Below are positions 32,506 through 41,833 of a DNA stretch of 64,000 bases, in pieces. The position numbers were made by a program, and so were the translations under genes. This stretch comes from Serinibacter arcticus (GTDB taxonomy: Bacteria; Actinomycetota; Actinomycetes; Actinomycetales; Beutenbergiaceae), in assembly GCF_004786095.1 (NCBI RefSeq), contig NZ_RHPJ01000005.1:1-64000 (forward strand). The letters run 5' to 3'. A model generated the notes under the pieces. That model saw nothing but the letters and a program-made list of their open reading frames with translations, was not told the DNA's origin and did no database searches. Positions within the stretch are counted from its first letter, which is position 1; every line of letters begins with the position of its first letter.

Positions 32506-35500
32506 GTGAGCGAGAGGCAGGATCCGGGGGCGCCGGGCACGCCCGACGAGGGCATCACCACCTCCGACGTGCCCGGGTACCAGCGGACGCAGCGGCTCGA
32601 TCCGGCCGAGCTCGCGCGGGCGGCGACAGATCCGTCGGTCGCACCCGAGGAGCCGGCCCCGCCGGCAGAGCCGGCCGCACCCGAACCTCAGCCGGACCCC
32701 GAGCCGCCGCTCCACCACGACACGGCCGAGATCGCCGCGCGCCTCCCGGCCCCCGTCCGCCCCAGCCCGCCACCCGACCGCACGGTCGAGGTCATCGACC
32801 TGCCGGTCTACCGCATCCGGCGTCCGGGCGACCTGGTCGCCGCCGTCGTCACCACCGTCGGCATCGCCCTGGTGCTGCTCCTCGCGGTGTTCGCGCACGC
32901 GACGACCGAGGGCGTCACCGAGGACGTCCGAGGCGCCATCCCCGGCACCCTCCAGAGCGTGCTGCTGGCGCCCGTGAACCTGCTCGAGGGCGTCGTGACG
33001 TTCCTCCTGCCGATCGTCATCGGGATCGAACGCCTCTTCCGGCGGCAGCTGCGGCTCGTGGCCGAGGCGATGGCGGCCTCGCTGATCGCCGGGCTCGTCA
33101 CCGCGGGTGCCGTCTGGCTCCTGAACGCCGTCGGTCCCGACGTGCTGGTCGACGGCGTCGCGACGCCGGGCGGCGTCACCCTGGTCCCGCTCATCGCGGC
33201 GCTCACCGCGTTCCTGACAATCGTCGCCGCGACCGACCGCCGCGGCCTGGTGGCCTGGACCTGGAACCTCCTCTGGGTCACGCTCGTGCTCCTCGTCCTG
33301 CGCGGCGGGATCACCCTCCCCGGCGCGCTCGCCTCCGTGCTGCTGGGCCGCACGCTCGGCCTGGTCGTCCGCTACGTCACCGGCGTGCTGGGCGATCGCG
33401 CCTACGGCGAGTCGCTCCTGCGGGCGCTGCGGCGGGCCGGGATCGATCCCGTCGCGGTCACGCGCGTCGTGGACGGCAAGCCGATGCTCGACGTCGAGCC
33501 CACGCGCATCACGACCGACGCCCCCATCGGGTACCGCTCGGAGTCGGAGACGGCGAGCGACGCCGTCGAGCGTGCGCTGGCCGAGGTGGACGAGGCGGAG
33601 GGCCACCCGGCGGAGGAGAGCGGCAGGACCGCGGCCGAGGCGACCGCCCCGCCCGCTCCGCCCGCTCCGCCCGCACCCGCCACCACCCCCGCCGGCCCCC
33701 CGACGTCCGCCCACACCGGCCGCGACCCGCGCACCACGGCCACGTGGGAGCTGAGCGAGCAGGACGTCGAGCGGATGCGCGAGACCGCCGAGCGCCCCGC
33801 CGTCGCGGGGTCGACCGGCTCGTCGATGTCCAACCCGTTCGGCTCCCGCCGCCAGGGCGAGACCCCGCGGCCGGAGCTGCGCACCGCCTCCGCCGTCGTC
33901 GGCGAGGACGAGGGCGAGAACCGCATCTACTCGGTGCGCGACGTCGACGGCAGGGTCTGGGACGTCGGCGTGCTCGACGACGACCGCCAGGTCCTCGGCG
34001 CGCTCGCCACGTTCTGGAGGGCGGTCCGCCTGCGCGGCCTGCAGCGCCGGACCGGCGTCTCCCTGCGCGCCTCGGTCGAGCGTGCGAGCCTGTTGTCCTA
34101 CGCCGCCGAGTCCGCGGGCGTGCGGACGCCGAAGCTGCGCGGCATCGCGACGGAGCAGGGCAGCGCCGTCCTCGTCTCGGAGCACGTGACCGGGTCGGAG
34201 ACGTTCGGCGACATCCAGACCCGCCGCCTCACCGACCGCGTGCTCGACCGGATCTGGGAGCAGGTCAGGATCGCGCACGCCGCCGGCCTGGCGCACCGCG
34301 AGCTGGACGACCAGGCGATCCTCATCGACGCCGGCGACCGCGTCTGGCTCGCCGGCTGGATCGAGGGCGAGATCGCCTCGCCGTCGCTCGCCCGCCGCCT
34401 CGACCTCACGCACGTGCTCGCGCTGCTCGCGCTGCGGGTCGGCTCGGAACGAGCCATGGCGAGCGCCAACCGCAACCTCAACCAGCCGCAGCTCGCCTCG
34501 ATCGCACCGATCCTGCAGCCCGTCGCTCTGCCCGAGCGGACACGCGCGGACGCGCGCCGCAACCGCGCCGTCCTCAAGGAGGTGCAGGAGCTGCTCGTGC
34601 GGGTGATCCCGACGGCGGCCGACGCACCCCCGATGCAGCTGCGCCGGTTCTCGGTGCGCACGATCGTCACGGTGACGGTCGCCGTCGTCGCCGTCGTCAT
34701 CCTGCTGACCTCGATCAACATCACCCAGATGATCGGGTTCGTGCGGGAGGCGAACCCGTGGTGGCTCGCGGCTGCCTTCGTGCTGGGCCTGTCGACCTAC
34801 CTCGGTTCAGCCATGACGCTCAAGGCGTTCTCGCCGGTCACCATCCCGCTCTGGCGCACCACGCTCGTCCAGATCGCCGCCTCGGTGGTCGCCCTCGTGG
34901 CCCCGGCCGGCGTCGGACCCGCGGCACTCAACCTGCGGTTCATGCAGAAGCAGCGCCTCGACACCCCGATGGCGCTCGCGACGGTCGCGCTCGTGCAGAT
35001 CTCGCAGTTCGTCACCACGGTCCTGCTCCTCATCGTGGTTGCACTGATCACCGGTTCCTCCGGCGCGCTGGACCAGCTGCCGTCGGGCGCCGTGCTGATC
35101 GGGGCGCTCGTGGTCGTCGTGCTGGTGGGCTCCGCCCTCGCCGTCACCCGCCTTCGCCGCTGGGTGCTGGCGAAGATCACGCCCACGCTCAAGCAGATCT
35201 GGCCGCGCCTGGTCTGGGTCGTGGGCCAGCCCGGCCGCCTGCTGATCGGGCTGCTCGGCAACGTCATCATGACGGTCGGCTACATCGCGGCCTTCGGTCT
35301 CACGCTGCACGCGTTCGGCGCCAGCATCCCGCTCACCACGCTCGCCATCGTCTACCTGGTCTCGAACACCGCCGGTTCCGCGGTCCCGACCCCGGGTGGC
35401 ATCGGCGCCGTCGAGGGCGCGCTCACCGCGGGTCTCACCGCCGCGGGCGTCGCGACGGCGGCCTCGCTCGCCACGGCGTTCGTCTTCCGACTCCTGACGT

Positions 35501-35565
35501 TCTGGGGCCGTGTCCCGCTCGGCTGGTTCGCGCTGCGCTACCTGCAGAAGCGGAATCTCGTCTGA
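32506..35565 (+). CDS. Large LPG-synthase-TM / flippase-like protein with kinase-like domain
   Basis: A 1019-residue protein. Residues ~1-95 are Pro/Glu-rich and disordered. About five helices follow at ~108-270, then a Pro/Ala linker. A soluble region (~465-700) resembles an Rio/Ubi-type kinase fold (H-R-E-L-D-D-Q-A-I-L-I-D as a degenerate catalytic loop). The C-terminal ~300 residues match the lysylphosphatidylglycerol-synthase membrane region (UPF0104/YbhN type; V-P-T-P-G-G-I-G-A-V-E-G-A-L). The soluble aminoacyl-transferase half of MprF is absent. A role in moving or modifying envelope lipids is likely. The catalytic-loop Asp is not at the canonical place, so kinase activity is doubtful. 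Confidence 0.8.
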   Translation: MSERQDPGAPGTPDEGITTSDVPGYQRTQRLDPAELARAATDPSVAPEEPAPPAEPAAPEPQPDPEPPLHHDTAEIAARLPAPVRPSPPPDRTVEVIDLPVYRIRRPGDLVAAVVTTVGIALVLLLAVFAHATTEGVTEDVRGAIPGTLQSVLLAPVNLLEGVVTFLLPIVIGIERLFRRQLRLVAEAMAASLIAGLVTAGAVWLLNAVGPDVLVDGVATPGGVTLVPLIAALTAFLTIVAATDRRGLVAWTWNLLWVTLVLLVLRGGITLPGALASVLLGRTLGLVVRYVTGVLGDRAYGESLLRALRRAGIDPVAVTRVVDGKPMLDVEPTRITTDAPIGYRSESETASDAVERALAEVDEAEGHPAEESGRTAAEATAPPAPPAPPAPATTPAGPPTSAHTGRDPRTTATWELSEQDVERMRETAERPAVAGSTGSSMSNPFGSRRQGETPRPELRTASAVVGEDEGENRIYSVRDVDGRVWDVGVLDDDRQVLGALATFWRAVRLRGLQRRTGVSLRASVERASLLSYAAESAGVRTPKLRGIATEQGSAVLVSEHVTGSETFGDIQTRRLTDRVLDRIWEQVRIAHAAGLAHRELDDQAILIDAGDRVWLAGWIEGEIASPSLARRLDLTHVLALLALRVGSERAMASANRNLNQPQLASIAPILQPVALPERTRADARRNRAVLKEVQELLVRVIPTAADAPPMQLRRFSVRTIVTVTVAVVAVVILLTSINITQMIGFVREANPWWLAAAFVLGLSTYLGSAMTLKAFSPVTIPLWRTTLVQIAASVVALVAPAGVGPAALNLRFMQKQRLDTPMALATVALVQISQFVTTVLLLIVVALITGSSGALDQLPSGAVLIGALVVVVLVGSALAVTRLRRWVLAKITPTLKQIWPRLVWVVGQPGRLLIGLLGNVIMTVGYIAAFGLTLHAFGASIPLTTLAIVYLVSNTAGSAVPTPGGIGAVEGALTAGLTAAGVATAASLATAFVFRLLTFWGRVPLGWFALRYLQKRNLV

Positions 35566-35596
35566 CCCCCCGGGGTGTAGGAGAATGTCTGCCACC

Positions 35597-36943
35597 ATGA
35601 ACTCGTTCTCCTTCGCAGCGCTGACCGACGTCGGTACCGTGCGCACGAACAACGAGGACTCCGCGCTGGCCAGCTGCGAGCTGCTGGCGCTCGCCGACGG
35701 CATGGGTGGGCACGCCGCCGGGGAGGTCGCCTCCGCCGTCGTGATGCACTCCCTCAGCCGCCTCCTGGCCCCCGGGGCCGAGATCACGGTCGACGCCGTC
35801 ACCGAGGCCGCGCGCACGGCGCGCGGCGCGCTGCGGAGCATGTCCCAGGCCGACCACGAGATGGAGGGGATGGGCACCACGCTGGTGGGCCTCGGTGTCG
35901 GGCCCGACGGCGTCATCCTCACCCACGTCGGCGACTCGCGGATCTACCGCGTGCGGGACGGCGAGGTCGTCCAGATCACGACCGACCACACCCACGTCCA
36001 ACGGCTCGTGGACTCGGGACGGCTCGACCCGGCCGAGGTGCGCAACCACCCCTACCGCTCGGTCATCCTGCGCTCCATCGACGACACGAGCGACGACCTG
36101 CCCGACGTCTCCGTGACCGACGAGATCCGCGCCGGCGACCGCGTCCTGCTGTGCAGCGACGGGCTCTCGGACTACGTCACGCACGAGGCGCTCGTGACCT
36201 CGCTCGTGGACGGGTCGCCGCTCGACGCCGCGCGGAGCCTGCTGCGGGGAGCGCTGCGCGCCGGCACGCGCGACAACGTGACCGTCATCGTGGCCGACGT
36301 GCACGATCCCGACCTCGAGCAGAACGATGACGTCGTGCCCGAACCCGCCGTGGTGGTCGGGGCCTCGCTCGGTCAGGCGCAGCTCGACGGCAGCGCCCGC
36401 GCCGTGCTGCTCGACGCCTTCCCCGACGCCGCGACGCTGCTCGACACCGTGCCGCGCGTCCCGGCGGACGAGATCGACGAGGACACCCTGCCGCCGCGGG
36501 GCGGGGCGGCTGCTCGTTCGACCGCGGCGGCGGGCGACGGCGTCGCACCGGTGCCGCCCGCGGTCCCCGGTGGCGGCGGGGTCGCGCTCGCCGACGGGCC
36601 GGACGTGACCGAGACCGTTCCGTTCGCGACCGCGCGCGACGTGACCGAGACGGTGCCCGTACCGCCCCCGGTGGTGGCGACGGGCGAGGAGGCCGAGGTC
36701 GGGACGGCGGGAGCGACCGAGGGCGAGGGCCTCGAGGCGCTGTTCGGTCCGGGAGCGGCCGCCGACGCGACGTCGACGGCGTCGCCCGTGGCCGACGAGC
36801 GCGCGACGGACGACGACGGTGCCGCCGCCCCTCCGGCACCGCGCCCCTCGCACCGCCCCGACGCGCGGGACGTGCTGTGGCTCGGCCTCGTCGTCGCCTC
36901 GTTCACCGCCGTGACGCTGTCGGTCTGGTTCACGCAGTCCTGA
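35597..36943 (+). CDS. PP2C-type serine/threonine protein phosphatase
   Basis: A 448-residue protein with an N-terminal PP2C domain (~1-240). Metal-binding motifs are intact: N-N-E-D, A-D-G-M-G-G-H-A-A-G-E, G-D-S-R-I-Y and the late D-N-V-T-V-I. A ~180-residue Ala/Pro/Val-rich linker and one C-terminal helix follow, so the catalytic domain is cytosolic and membrane-tethered. It would oppose Ser/Thr kinases; the upstream gene's kinase-like region is a possible but unproven partner. ATG at 35597 is 13 bp after AGGAG; an in-frame ATG at 35585 is too near that site. Confidence 0.9.
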   Translation: MNSFSFAALTDVGTVRTNNEDSALASCELLALADGMGGHAAGEVASAVVMHSLSRLLAPGAEITVDAVTEAARTARGALRSMSQADHEMEGMGTTLVGLGVGPDGVILTHVGDSRIYRVRDGEVVQITTDHTHVQRLVDSGRLDPAEVRNHPYRSVILRSIDDTSDDLPDVSVTDEIRAGDRVLLCSDGLSDYVTHEALVTSLVDGSPLDAARSLLRGALRAGTRDNVTVIVADVHDPDLEQNDDVVPEPAVVVGASLGQAQLDGSARAVLLDAFPDAATLLDTVPRVPADEIDEDTLPPRGGAAARSTAAAGDGVAPVPPAVPGGGGVALADGPDVTETVPFATARDVTETVPVPPPVVATGEEAEVGTAGATEGEGLEALFGPGAAADATSTASPVADERATDDDGAAAPPAPRPSHRPDARDVLWLGLVVASFTAVTLSVWFTQS

Positions 36944-36948
36944 TCGGA

Positions 36949-36961
36949 CCGGCCTCGCCGG
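36949..36961. terminator. Small hairpin between convergent genes
   Basis: CCGGC-CTC-GCCGG is a perfect stem inside the 24-bp gap between the phosphatase and pyruvyl-transferase ends. It is short but well placed for two-way termination. Confidence 0.4.
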
Positions 36962-36967
36962 CGCCCG

Positions 36968-38176
36968 TCAGCTGAACGCCGCCGCGATCTCGTCCCACCA
37001 CGCCGCGGTGTCGGCGCGATGCGGCGGCAGCCGGCGGGCGGCCTCCTCGGCGATCTCCTCGCGACGCCGCACGAGAGCGTGCAGCTGCGCCACGCCGCCC
37101 GAGTCCGCGGCCGTGATCGGCACGACGGCGTCCTGCCCCCAGTGCGCGAGCGCGCCACGCTGCTTGGTCGCCGTGTACTCGTCGGTGACGAGACCGAGCA
37201 CGGGCACCCCGCCCGGCGCCGCGAACACCGCGGGGTGGTAACGCCCGGTGATGAGCAGCGCCGAGGACCGGGCGAGCTGCGCCGAGGACCGCGAGTCCCC
37301 TGACGGCACCACGCTGGAGGCGGTCCGCATCCGGGCGCGCACCTCCTCGTGCAGGACGGCGTCACCGCGGGGTGCGCCGCCGGTGAGCGGTCCGTAGTGC
37401 GCGTGGAACCGCGCGGGGGCGCCGACCGCGTCGACCGCCTCGTCCACGAGGGTCGCGATGCGGGCGACGGTCTCGTCCCGGGGAGCGCCGCCGAGCGACA
37501 GCGAGAGGCTGACGAGGACCCCGGTGCGCTCCGCCGTCGACGCTGACACCCCGAACGCACCCGACGCGCCCGACGCACCGGGCAGGCCGACGAACGAGGC
37601 GTCGTCGACGCCGAGCCGGGCCCGGACACCGAGATCGGCCGCCAGCCGGTGGGACGCCGCCTCCCGGACGCCGGCCAGCCGCGCCTCGCGCAGGAGCCCG
37701 GCCACGAGGTCGCGATCCCGCCCCGTGAGAGAGGGTCCGAGCGTCTGCCCGGACACGACCAGCGGCGTCCCCGTCCGCGCGGCGATCCCGCCGAGGGCCG
37801 CGCGCTCGTAGACGTGCAGCGGCCACGTCGAGGCGAGGTTGCCGCCGCCGGCCACGACGACGCCGTCGGCCGCCGCGACGGCGTCGACGACCGCGAGCGC
37901 CGGATCCTCCGCCGCCAGGGCCGGGCGGCCGGCCGCGATCTCCCAGACCGCCGCGAGCCGCGCCTCGGCGGCCTCGCGGCCGAGGCCGTCGAACCCGATC
38001 CGTCCCACCGCCGGCATCCCGTACCTGGCGGTGGTCTCCTGCGGAACGGAGGAGATGCCGGTGACGACGGCGCCGCGGGCGGTCAGCTCGTCGCCGGCCG
38101 CCTCGAACATCGCCTCGTCACCGATGTGGATCATGTCGTCGATGACACCCACGTCACCGATCATCAGCACTCTCAC
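36968..38176 (-). CDS. Polysaccharide pyruvyl transferase family protein
   Basis: A 402-residue protein of the CsaB/PPT family: N-terminal M-I-G-D-V-G-V-I-D-D-M-I-H-I-G-D-E-A-M, V-V-A-G-G-G-N-L-A, S-G-Q-T-L-G-P and late G-R-Y-H-P-A-V-F-A. These proteins add pyruvate ketals to cell-wall or exopolysaccharide sugars using PEP. It is divergent from the GT4-GT1 pair, and the cluster points to synthesis of a modified surface glycan. GTG start is preceded by GAGGAG. Confidence 0.85.
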   Translation of the reverse strand: MRVLMIGDVGVIDDMIHIGDEAMFEAAGDELTARGAVVTGISSVPQETTARYGMPAVGRIGFDGLGREAAEARLAAVWEIAAGRPALAAEDPALAVVDAVAAADGVVVAGGGNLASTWPLHVYERAALGGIAARTGTPLVVSGQTLGPSLTGRDRDLVAGLLREARLAGVREAASHRLAADLGVRARLGVDDASFVGLPGASGASGAFGVSASTAERTGVLVSLSLSLGGAPRDETVARIATLVDEAVDAVGAPARFHAHYGPLTGGAPRGDAVLHEEVRARMRTASSVVPSGDSRSSAQLARSSALLITGRYHPAVFAAPGGVPVLGLVTDEYTATKQRGALAHWGQDAVVPITAADSGGVAQLHALVRRREEIAEEAARRLPPHRADTAAWWDEIAAAFS

Positions 38177-38345
38177 GGAACTCCTCGCATCTCTCGAACG
38201 GCCGGGACAACGCTAGGCCAGCGGAGCGCGTCCCCGGCACGCGTGACCACCGTGAGCGACGGCGGCCGCGCCGTCTCGCCCGCCCGACGGCGCCGTCATA
38301 CGATCAGGTGCTCGCCCGGACCGGGGTGACGGATGAGGGAGTTCC

Positions 38346-40517
38346 ATGGGCGTGCAGACGGCTCTCGACGCGGTGCGTCGGGCCCCCGGGATCGTCGACG
38401 CCATGCGGCTCGCGGACGATCTCGCCTTCGAGGCCGGACGCGACCCCGGCGTCCGCACCCTGCGCGTCCTCGGCGGTGCCATCGCCGGCTCCGACCAGGT
38501 CGCGGCCATCGCGGCCGTGCACGCCCTGGCCGAGGTCTTCGACGACCAGGCCTCACGCATGCTCGGCGGACTCCTGTGGGACGAGCGGGCGACGATCCGC
38601 GAGCACGCCGCCTGGGCCCTCGGCTCGGGACTTCCCCGTCCCGACGCTATGGCGCGTCTCATCGCGCTCGTGGCAGCCGGCGGCTTCACCGGGATGCTGG
38701 CGCAGCGCACGCTCGAGCAGTGGTCGACGTCGTCGGCCGAGACGCTCGCCGTCGCGCTCGAGGCCGCCCTCCTGGGCGTCGTGGACCCCGCGCCCCGCGC
38801 CCGGCTCGTGGAGACGCTCGGCCTGGTCCGCCCCGAGGTGGCCACGCGCGCGCTCCTGCGGATCGCCGTCGACGCGCGCGAGCACGACGACGTGCGCATC
38901 GCGGCCGTCTCCGCGCTCGGCCAGCGGCCGGGTGCGCCCGGGATCGTCGAGCCGCTCGAGGACCTGGTGGGCGGCGACGGCCTGCTCGCCGAGGTGGCGC
39001 GGCTCGCGCTCGTCGACCTGGCCGAGATGCCCGCACCCGCGGCGGTCGACGGCGACGGTCTGACCGTCGCCCAGCTCTTCCTGCACGCCGACATCGACCC
39101 CTCCCTCAGCTCCGCCGGTGCCGGCGACAACGGCGGCATCGCGACGCTCCTCGTCCGTCTCGGCGACGCCCTCGTGACCGATCCGTCGACCGGCGTCCGG
39201 AGCGTCATCACGCTCTCGCGCGGCCCCGTCGCCCAGGCGACCGACGACCTCCTCGACCTGGGCCGCGGCCGGGCCGGGCACACCTACGGTCACGTGCCGC
39301 TGCTCGTCGACCCCATGCCGTCGGCGGCGGCCTGGCCGCTGCGCGTGACGGCGCGGCGCGGCATCCGGCGCCTCCTGCGTGCCGCCGGGCGGGTCGATCT
39401 CCTGCACCTGCGGATGGCCGACGTCGGCAGCCTCGCCGCCGCCGACGTCGCCCGCGAGCTCGGCATCCCGGTGGTCTTCACGGTGGCGCCCGACCCGCAC
39501 GGCGTCATCCAGTCGACCGACCGGTCGGGCGCCCTCACGCGCGAGCGCTTCGGCGACGTCGACCTCCTCGAGCACTACTGGTTCCGGACCCGGCTCGTGC
39601 AGAACCTCGCCTCCAACGCCGCGCACACCGTGCTCTTCCCCCGGCCCGAGCTGCAGCGCGACATGCTCCAGCTCGTCGGCATCGACATCGCCTCCCACCC
39701 CGAGCGCCACACGATCGTCGCGGAGGGCGTCGACCTCGAGGTCGTGGACCGCGCCGTCGCGGCCGCCCGCGAGCACGCCGGTGGCGCGCCGGCCCGCGGC
39801 GCCGTCGCCGAGCTGCGCGCGCTCGTGGAGGACCTGTCGCCCGAGCGTCGGGCGCTGCCGATCATCGTGACCGTCGGCCGACTGCACCGGGTCAAGGGCA
39901 TGGCCACCCTGGTGGAGTCCTGGGCGCGCGGCCCGCTGCACGACCGGGCGAACCTCCTCGTCGTCGGCGGCGACCTCGAGCACCCCTCCCTCGACGAGCG
40001 GGAGCAGCTCGAGCGCATCGACCGCGCCGTTCCCGTGGGTGCGCGCGGCGAGCGCGGGCTCCTGCTCGCGGGGCACCGGCGCAACGACGTCGCGGCGCAG
40101 TGGCTCGCGGCGGTGCGGTTCGGGATGCCGGGCCTGACGGCCCCCGGCGGCGTGTACGTCTGCGCGAGCCTCAAGGAGGAGTTCGGCATCGCGCTGCTCG
40201 AGGCGATGGCGACGGGCCTGATGGTCGTCGCGCCCGACGGTGGCGGCCCCGCCACGTACGTCGAGGACGGCGTCACGGGCGTGCTCACCCGGACGTGGGA
40301 CGCCGCGCTGCTCGAGTCGGCGACGGCCGCGGCGCTCGACGTCGCCGCGCAGGCCGAGGGCGAGCGGGGCGGGAGCGGCCGGCGCGCCGAGCGCTCGCAC
40401 GCGATGGTGCGGAGCAGCTTCACCATCCAGGCGATGGCGACGGCGCTCGGCCCGGTCTACCGGGACGTGGTCGCCGAGGAGGCCGAGCTGGTCCGCGCCG
40501 CCGGGGTGACCCTGTGA
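38346..40517 (+). CDS. GT4-type glycosyltransferase with N-terminal HEAT-like domain
   Basis: A 723-residue protein. The first ~235 residues are a run of paired helices with HEAT-like repeats (for example A-T-I-R-E-H-A-A-W-A-L-G-S-G and V-R-I-A-A-V-S-A-L-G). Then comes a GT-B fold: G-D-N-G-G-I-A at the donor/acceptor entry (~250), V-G-R-L-H-R-V-K-G, and the retaining-GT motif E-E-F-G-I-A-L-L-E (E-x7-E, ~610). It would transfer a nucleotide-activated sugar to a surface glycan or glycolipid; the HEAT part may bind a partner. The next glycosyltransferase overlaps it as GTGA. The fusion is unusual. Confidence 0.85.
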   Translation: MGVQTALDAVRRAPGIVDAMRLADDLAFEAGRDPGVRTLRVLGGAIAGSDQVAAIAAVHALAEVFDDQASRMLGGLLWDERATIREHAAWALGSGLPRPDAMARLIALVAAGGFTGMLAQRTLEQWSTSSAETLAVALEAALLGVVDPAPRARLVETLGLVRPEVATRALLRIAVDAREHDDVRIAAVSALGQRPGAPGIVEPLEDLVGGDGLLAEVARLALVDLAEMPAPAAVDGDGLTVAQLFLHADIDPSLSSAGAGDNGGIATLLVRLGDALVTDPSTGVRSVITLSRGPVAQATDDLLDLGRGRAGHTYGHVPLLVDPMPSAAAWPLRVTARRGIRRLLRAAGRVDLLHLRMADVGSLAAADVARELGIPVVFTVAPDPHGVIQSTDRSGALTRERFGDVDLLEHYWFRTRLVQNLASNAAHTVLFPRPELQRDMLQLVGIDIASHPERHTIVAEGVDLEVVDRAVAAAREHAGGAPARGAVAELRALVEDLSPERRALPIIVTVGRLHRVKGMATLVESWARGPLHDRANLLVVGGDLEHPSLDEREQLERIDRAVPVGARGERGLLLAGHRRNDVAAQWLAAVRFGMPGLTAPGGVYVCASLKEEFGIALLEAMATGLMVVAPDGGGPATYVEDGVTGVLTRTWDAALLESATAAALDVAAQAEGERGGSGRRAERSHAMVRSSFTIQAMATALGPVYRDVVAEEAELVRAAGVTL

Positions 40518-41833
40518 CCCTGCTCGTCATCAGCCCCGACTACGCCTCGCACCTCCTGCCGTTGGCCACGCTCGCGACCGCGTGGCGGGACGCGGGCGAG
40601 CGGGTCGTCGTCGCGACGGGTCCGGCGACCGCCCCGATCGTGCGCGAGTTCGGCCTCGAACGCCTGGACCTGCCGCTCGGCCGGGGCAGCAACGCGCGCG
40701 TGATCTCGGCGGACGAGCAGCCGAAGGACGAGTCGGCCTCGCTCCGCGGCTTCTTCGACGCCACGCGCCGCGGCATGGTCGAGACGCTGCGCTACCAGGC
40801 GTCCGAGCGCCTGACCGACCTGATGTGGGACCCCGTCACGGTGGGCCGCCGCGTGCTCGCCGCCGTCGAGGAGGTCCGGCCCACCGCGATCCTCGTCGAC
40901 CACCTGGCCTTCAGCGCGCGCGTCGCGCTGCAGACGGCAGGCATCGCCTACGGCGACGTCGTGCTCGGGCACCCGAGCGCGCTCCCCGTCGCCGGTGAGG
41001 TGTACGGGTTCCCACCGTTCTGGCCGACGTCGTTCACCCCGGACGCGGCCGCGCTCGACGAGCTGCGGGCGCTGTGCCACGACGTGTCCGCGCGGTTCAC
41101 GGCCGAGTGGAACCGGGCCGCCGTCGCCCTCGATCCGGCCGCGACGCCGACGGCGGACGCATTCGCCGAGCACGGCGCCACGGTCCTGTACAACTACCCG
41201 GCCGAGCTCGCGGCGGGTGACGGCCGCCTCCTCCCGCCGCACGCGTTCCTCGGCTCGACCCGGCGCACGGAGTCACCGGACGACGAGGTCGACCGGTGGA
41301 TCGCGGCGGGTGGCGACTACGCCTACGTCAGCTTCGGCAGCTTCCTCTCGGTCCGCGGCGACGTGCTCGCACGCGTGGCGCAGGCGCTGCGGAGCATCGG
41401 GCTGCGGGCCGCGATCGCCACGGGGTCCACGCCCCCCGCGGAGCTCGGGCCGATCCCTGCGGACTGGCTCGTGCGCGACTACCTGCCGCAGGTGCGACTG
41501 CTCGGGCGGGCGCGCCTCACGGTCACGCACGGGGGCAACAACTCCGTGACCGAGGCGTTCGGGCAGGGCGTGCCCCTGCTGGTGCTCCCGTTCTCGACCG
41601 ACCAGTTCGCGGGGGCCGAGGCCGTCGAGCGCGCGGGCGCCGGCCTGGCCCTGGCCCCGAACACGGCGACCGTCGACGAGCTCGCCGAGGCGCTGCGGGC
41701 CGTGCGGGACCTCCCCGCCCCCGGTCGTGCGCTGCTCGACGGCGCCGCCGCCTCCCAGGCGGAGCGCGGCGGCCCGCGGATCGCCTACGAGCTGCTGACG
41801 ACGCCCTCGGCGGACCCGACGCCCACGAGCTGA
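40514..41833 (+). CDS. UDP-glycosyltransferase-like (GT1) protein
   Basis: A 439-residue GT-B enzyme of the UGT/MGT type. The C-terminal donor site V-T-H-G-G-N-N-S-V-T-E-A-F-G-Q-G-V-P-L and P-F-S-T-D-Q-F is complete, and the N-terminal Y-A-S-H-L-L-P-L-A-T-L carries the usual His. It would glycosylate a small acceptor or lipid-linked sugar. It overlaps the GT4 gene (GTGA), so the two are made together. The last 49 bp overlap the end of the convergent GT2-like gene. Confidence 0.88.
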   Translation: MTLLVISPDYASHLLPLATLATAWRDAGERVVVATGPATAPIVREFGLERLDLPLGRGSNARVISADEQPKDESASLRGFFDATRRGMVETLRYQASERLTDLMWDPVTVGRRVLAAVEEVRPTAILVDHLAFSARVALQTAGIAYGDVVLGHPSALPVAGEVYGFPPFWPTSFTPDAAALDELRALCHDVSARFTAEWNRAAVALDPAATPTADAFAEHGATVLYNYPAELAAGDGRLLPPHAFLGSTRRTESPDDEVDRWIAAGGDYAYVSFGSFLSVRGDVLARVAQALRSIGLRAAIATGSTPPAELGPIPADWLVRDYLPQVRLLGRARLTVTHGGNNSVTEAFGQGVPLLVLPFSTDQFAGAEAVERAGAGLALAPNTATVDELAEALRAVRDLPAPGRALLDGAAASQAERGGPRIAYELLTTPSADPTPTS

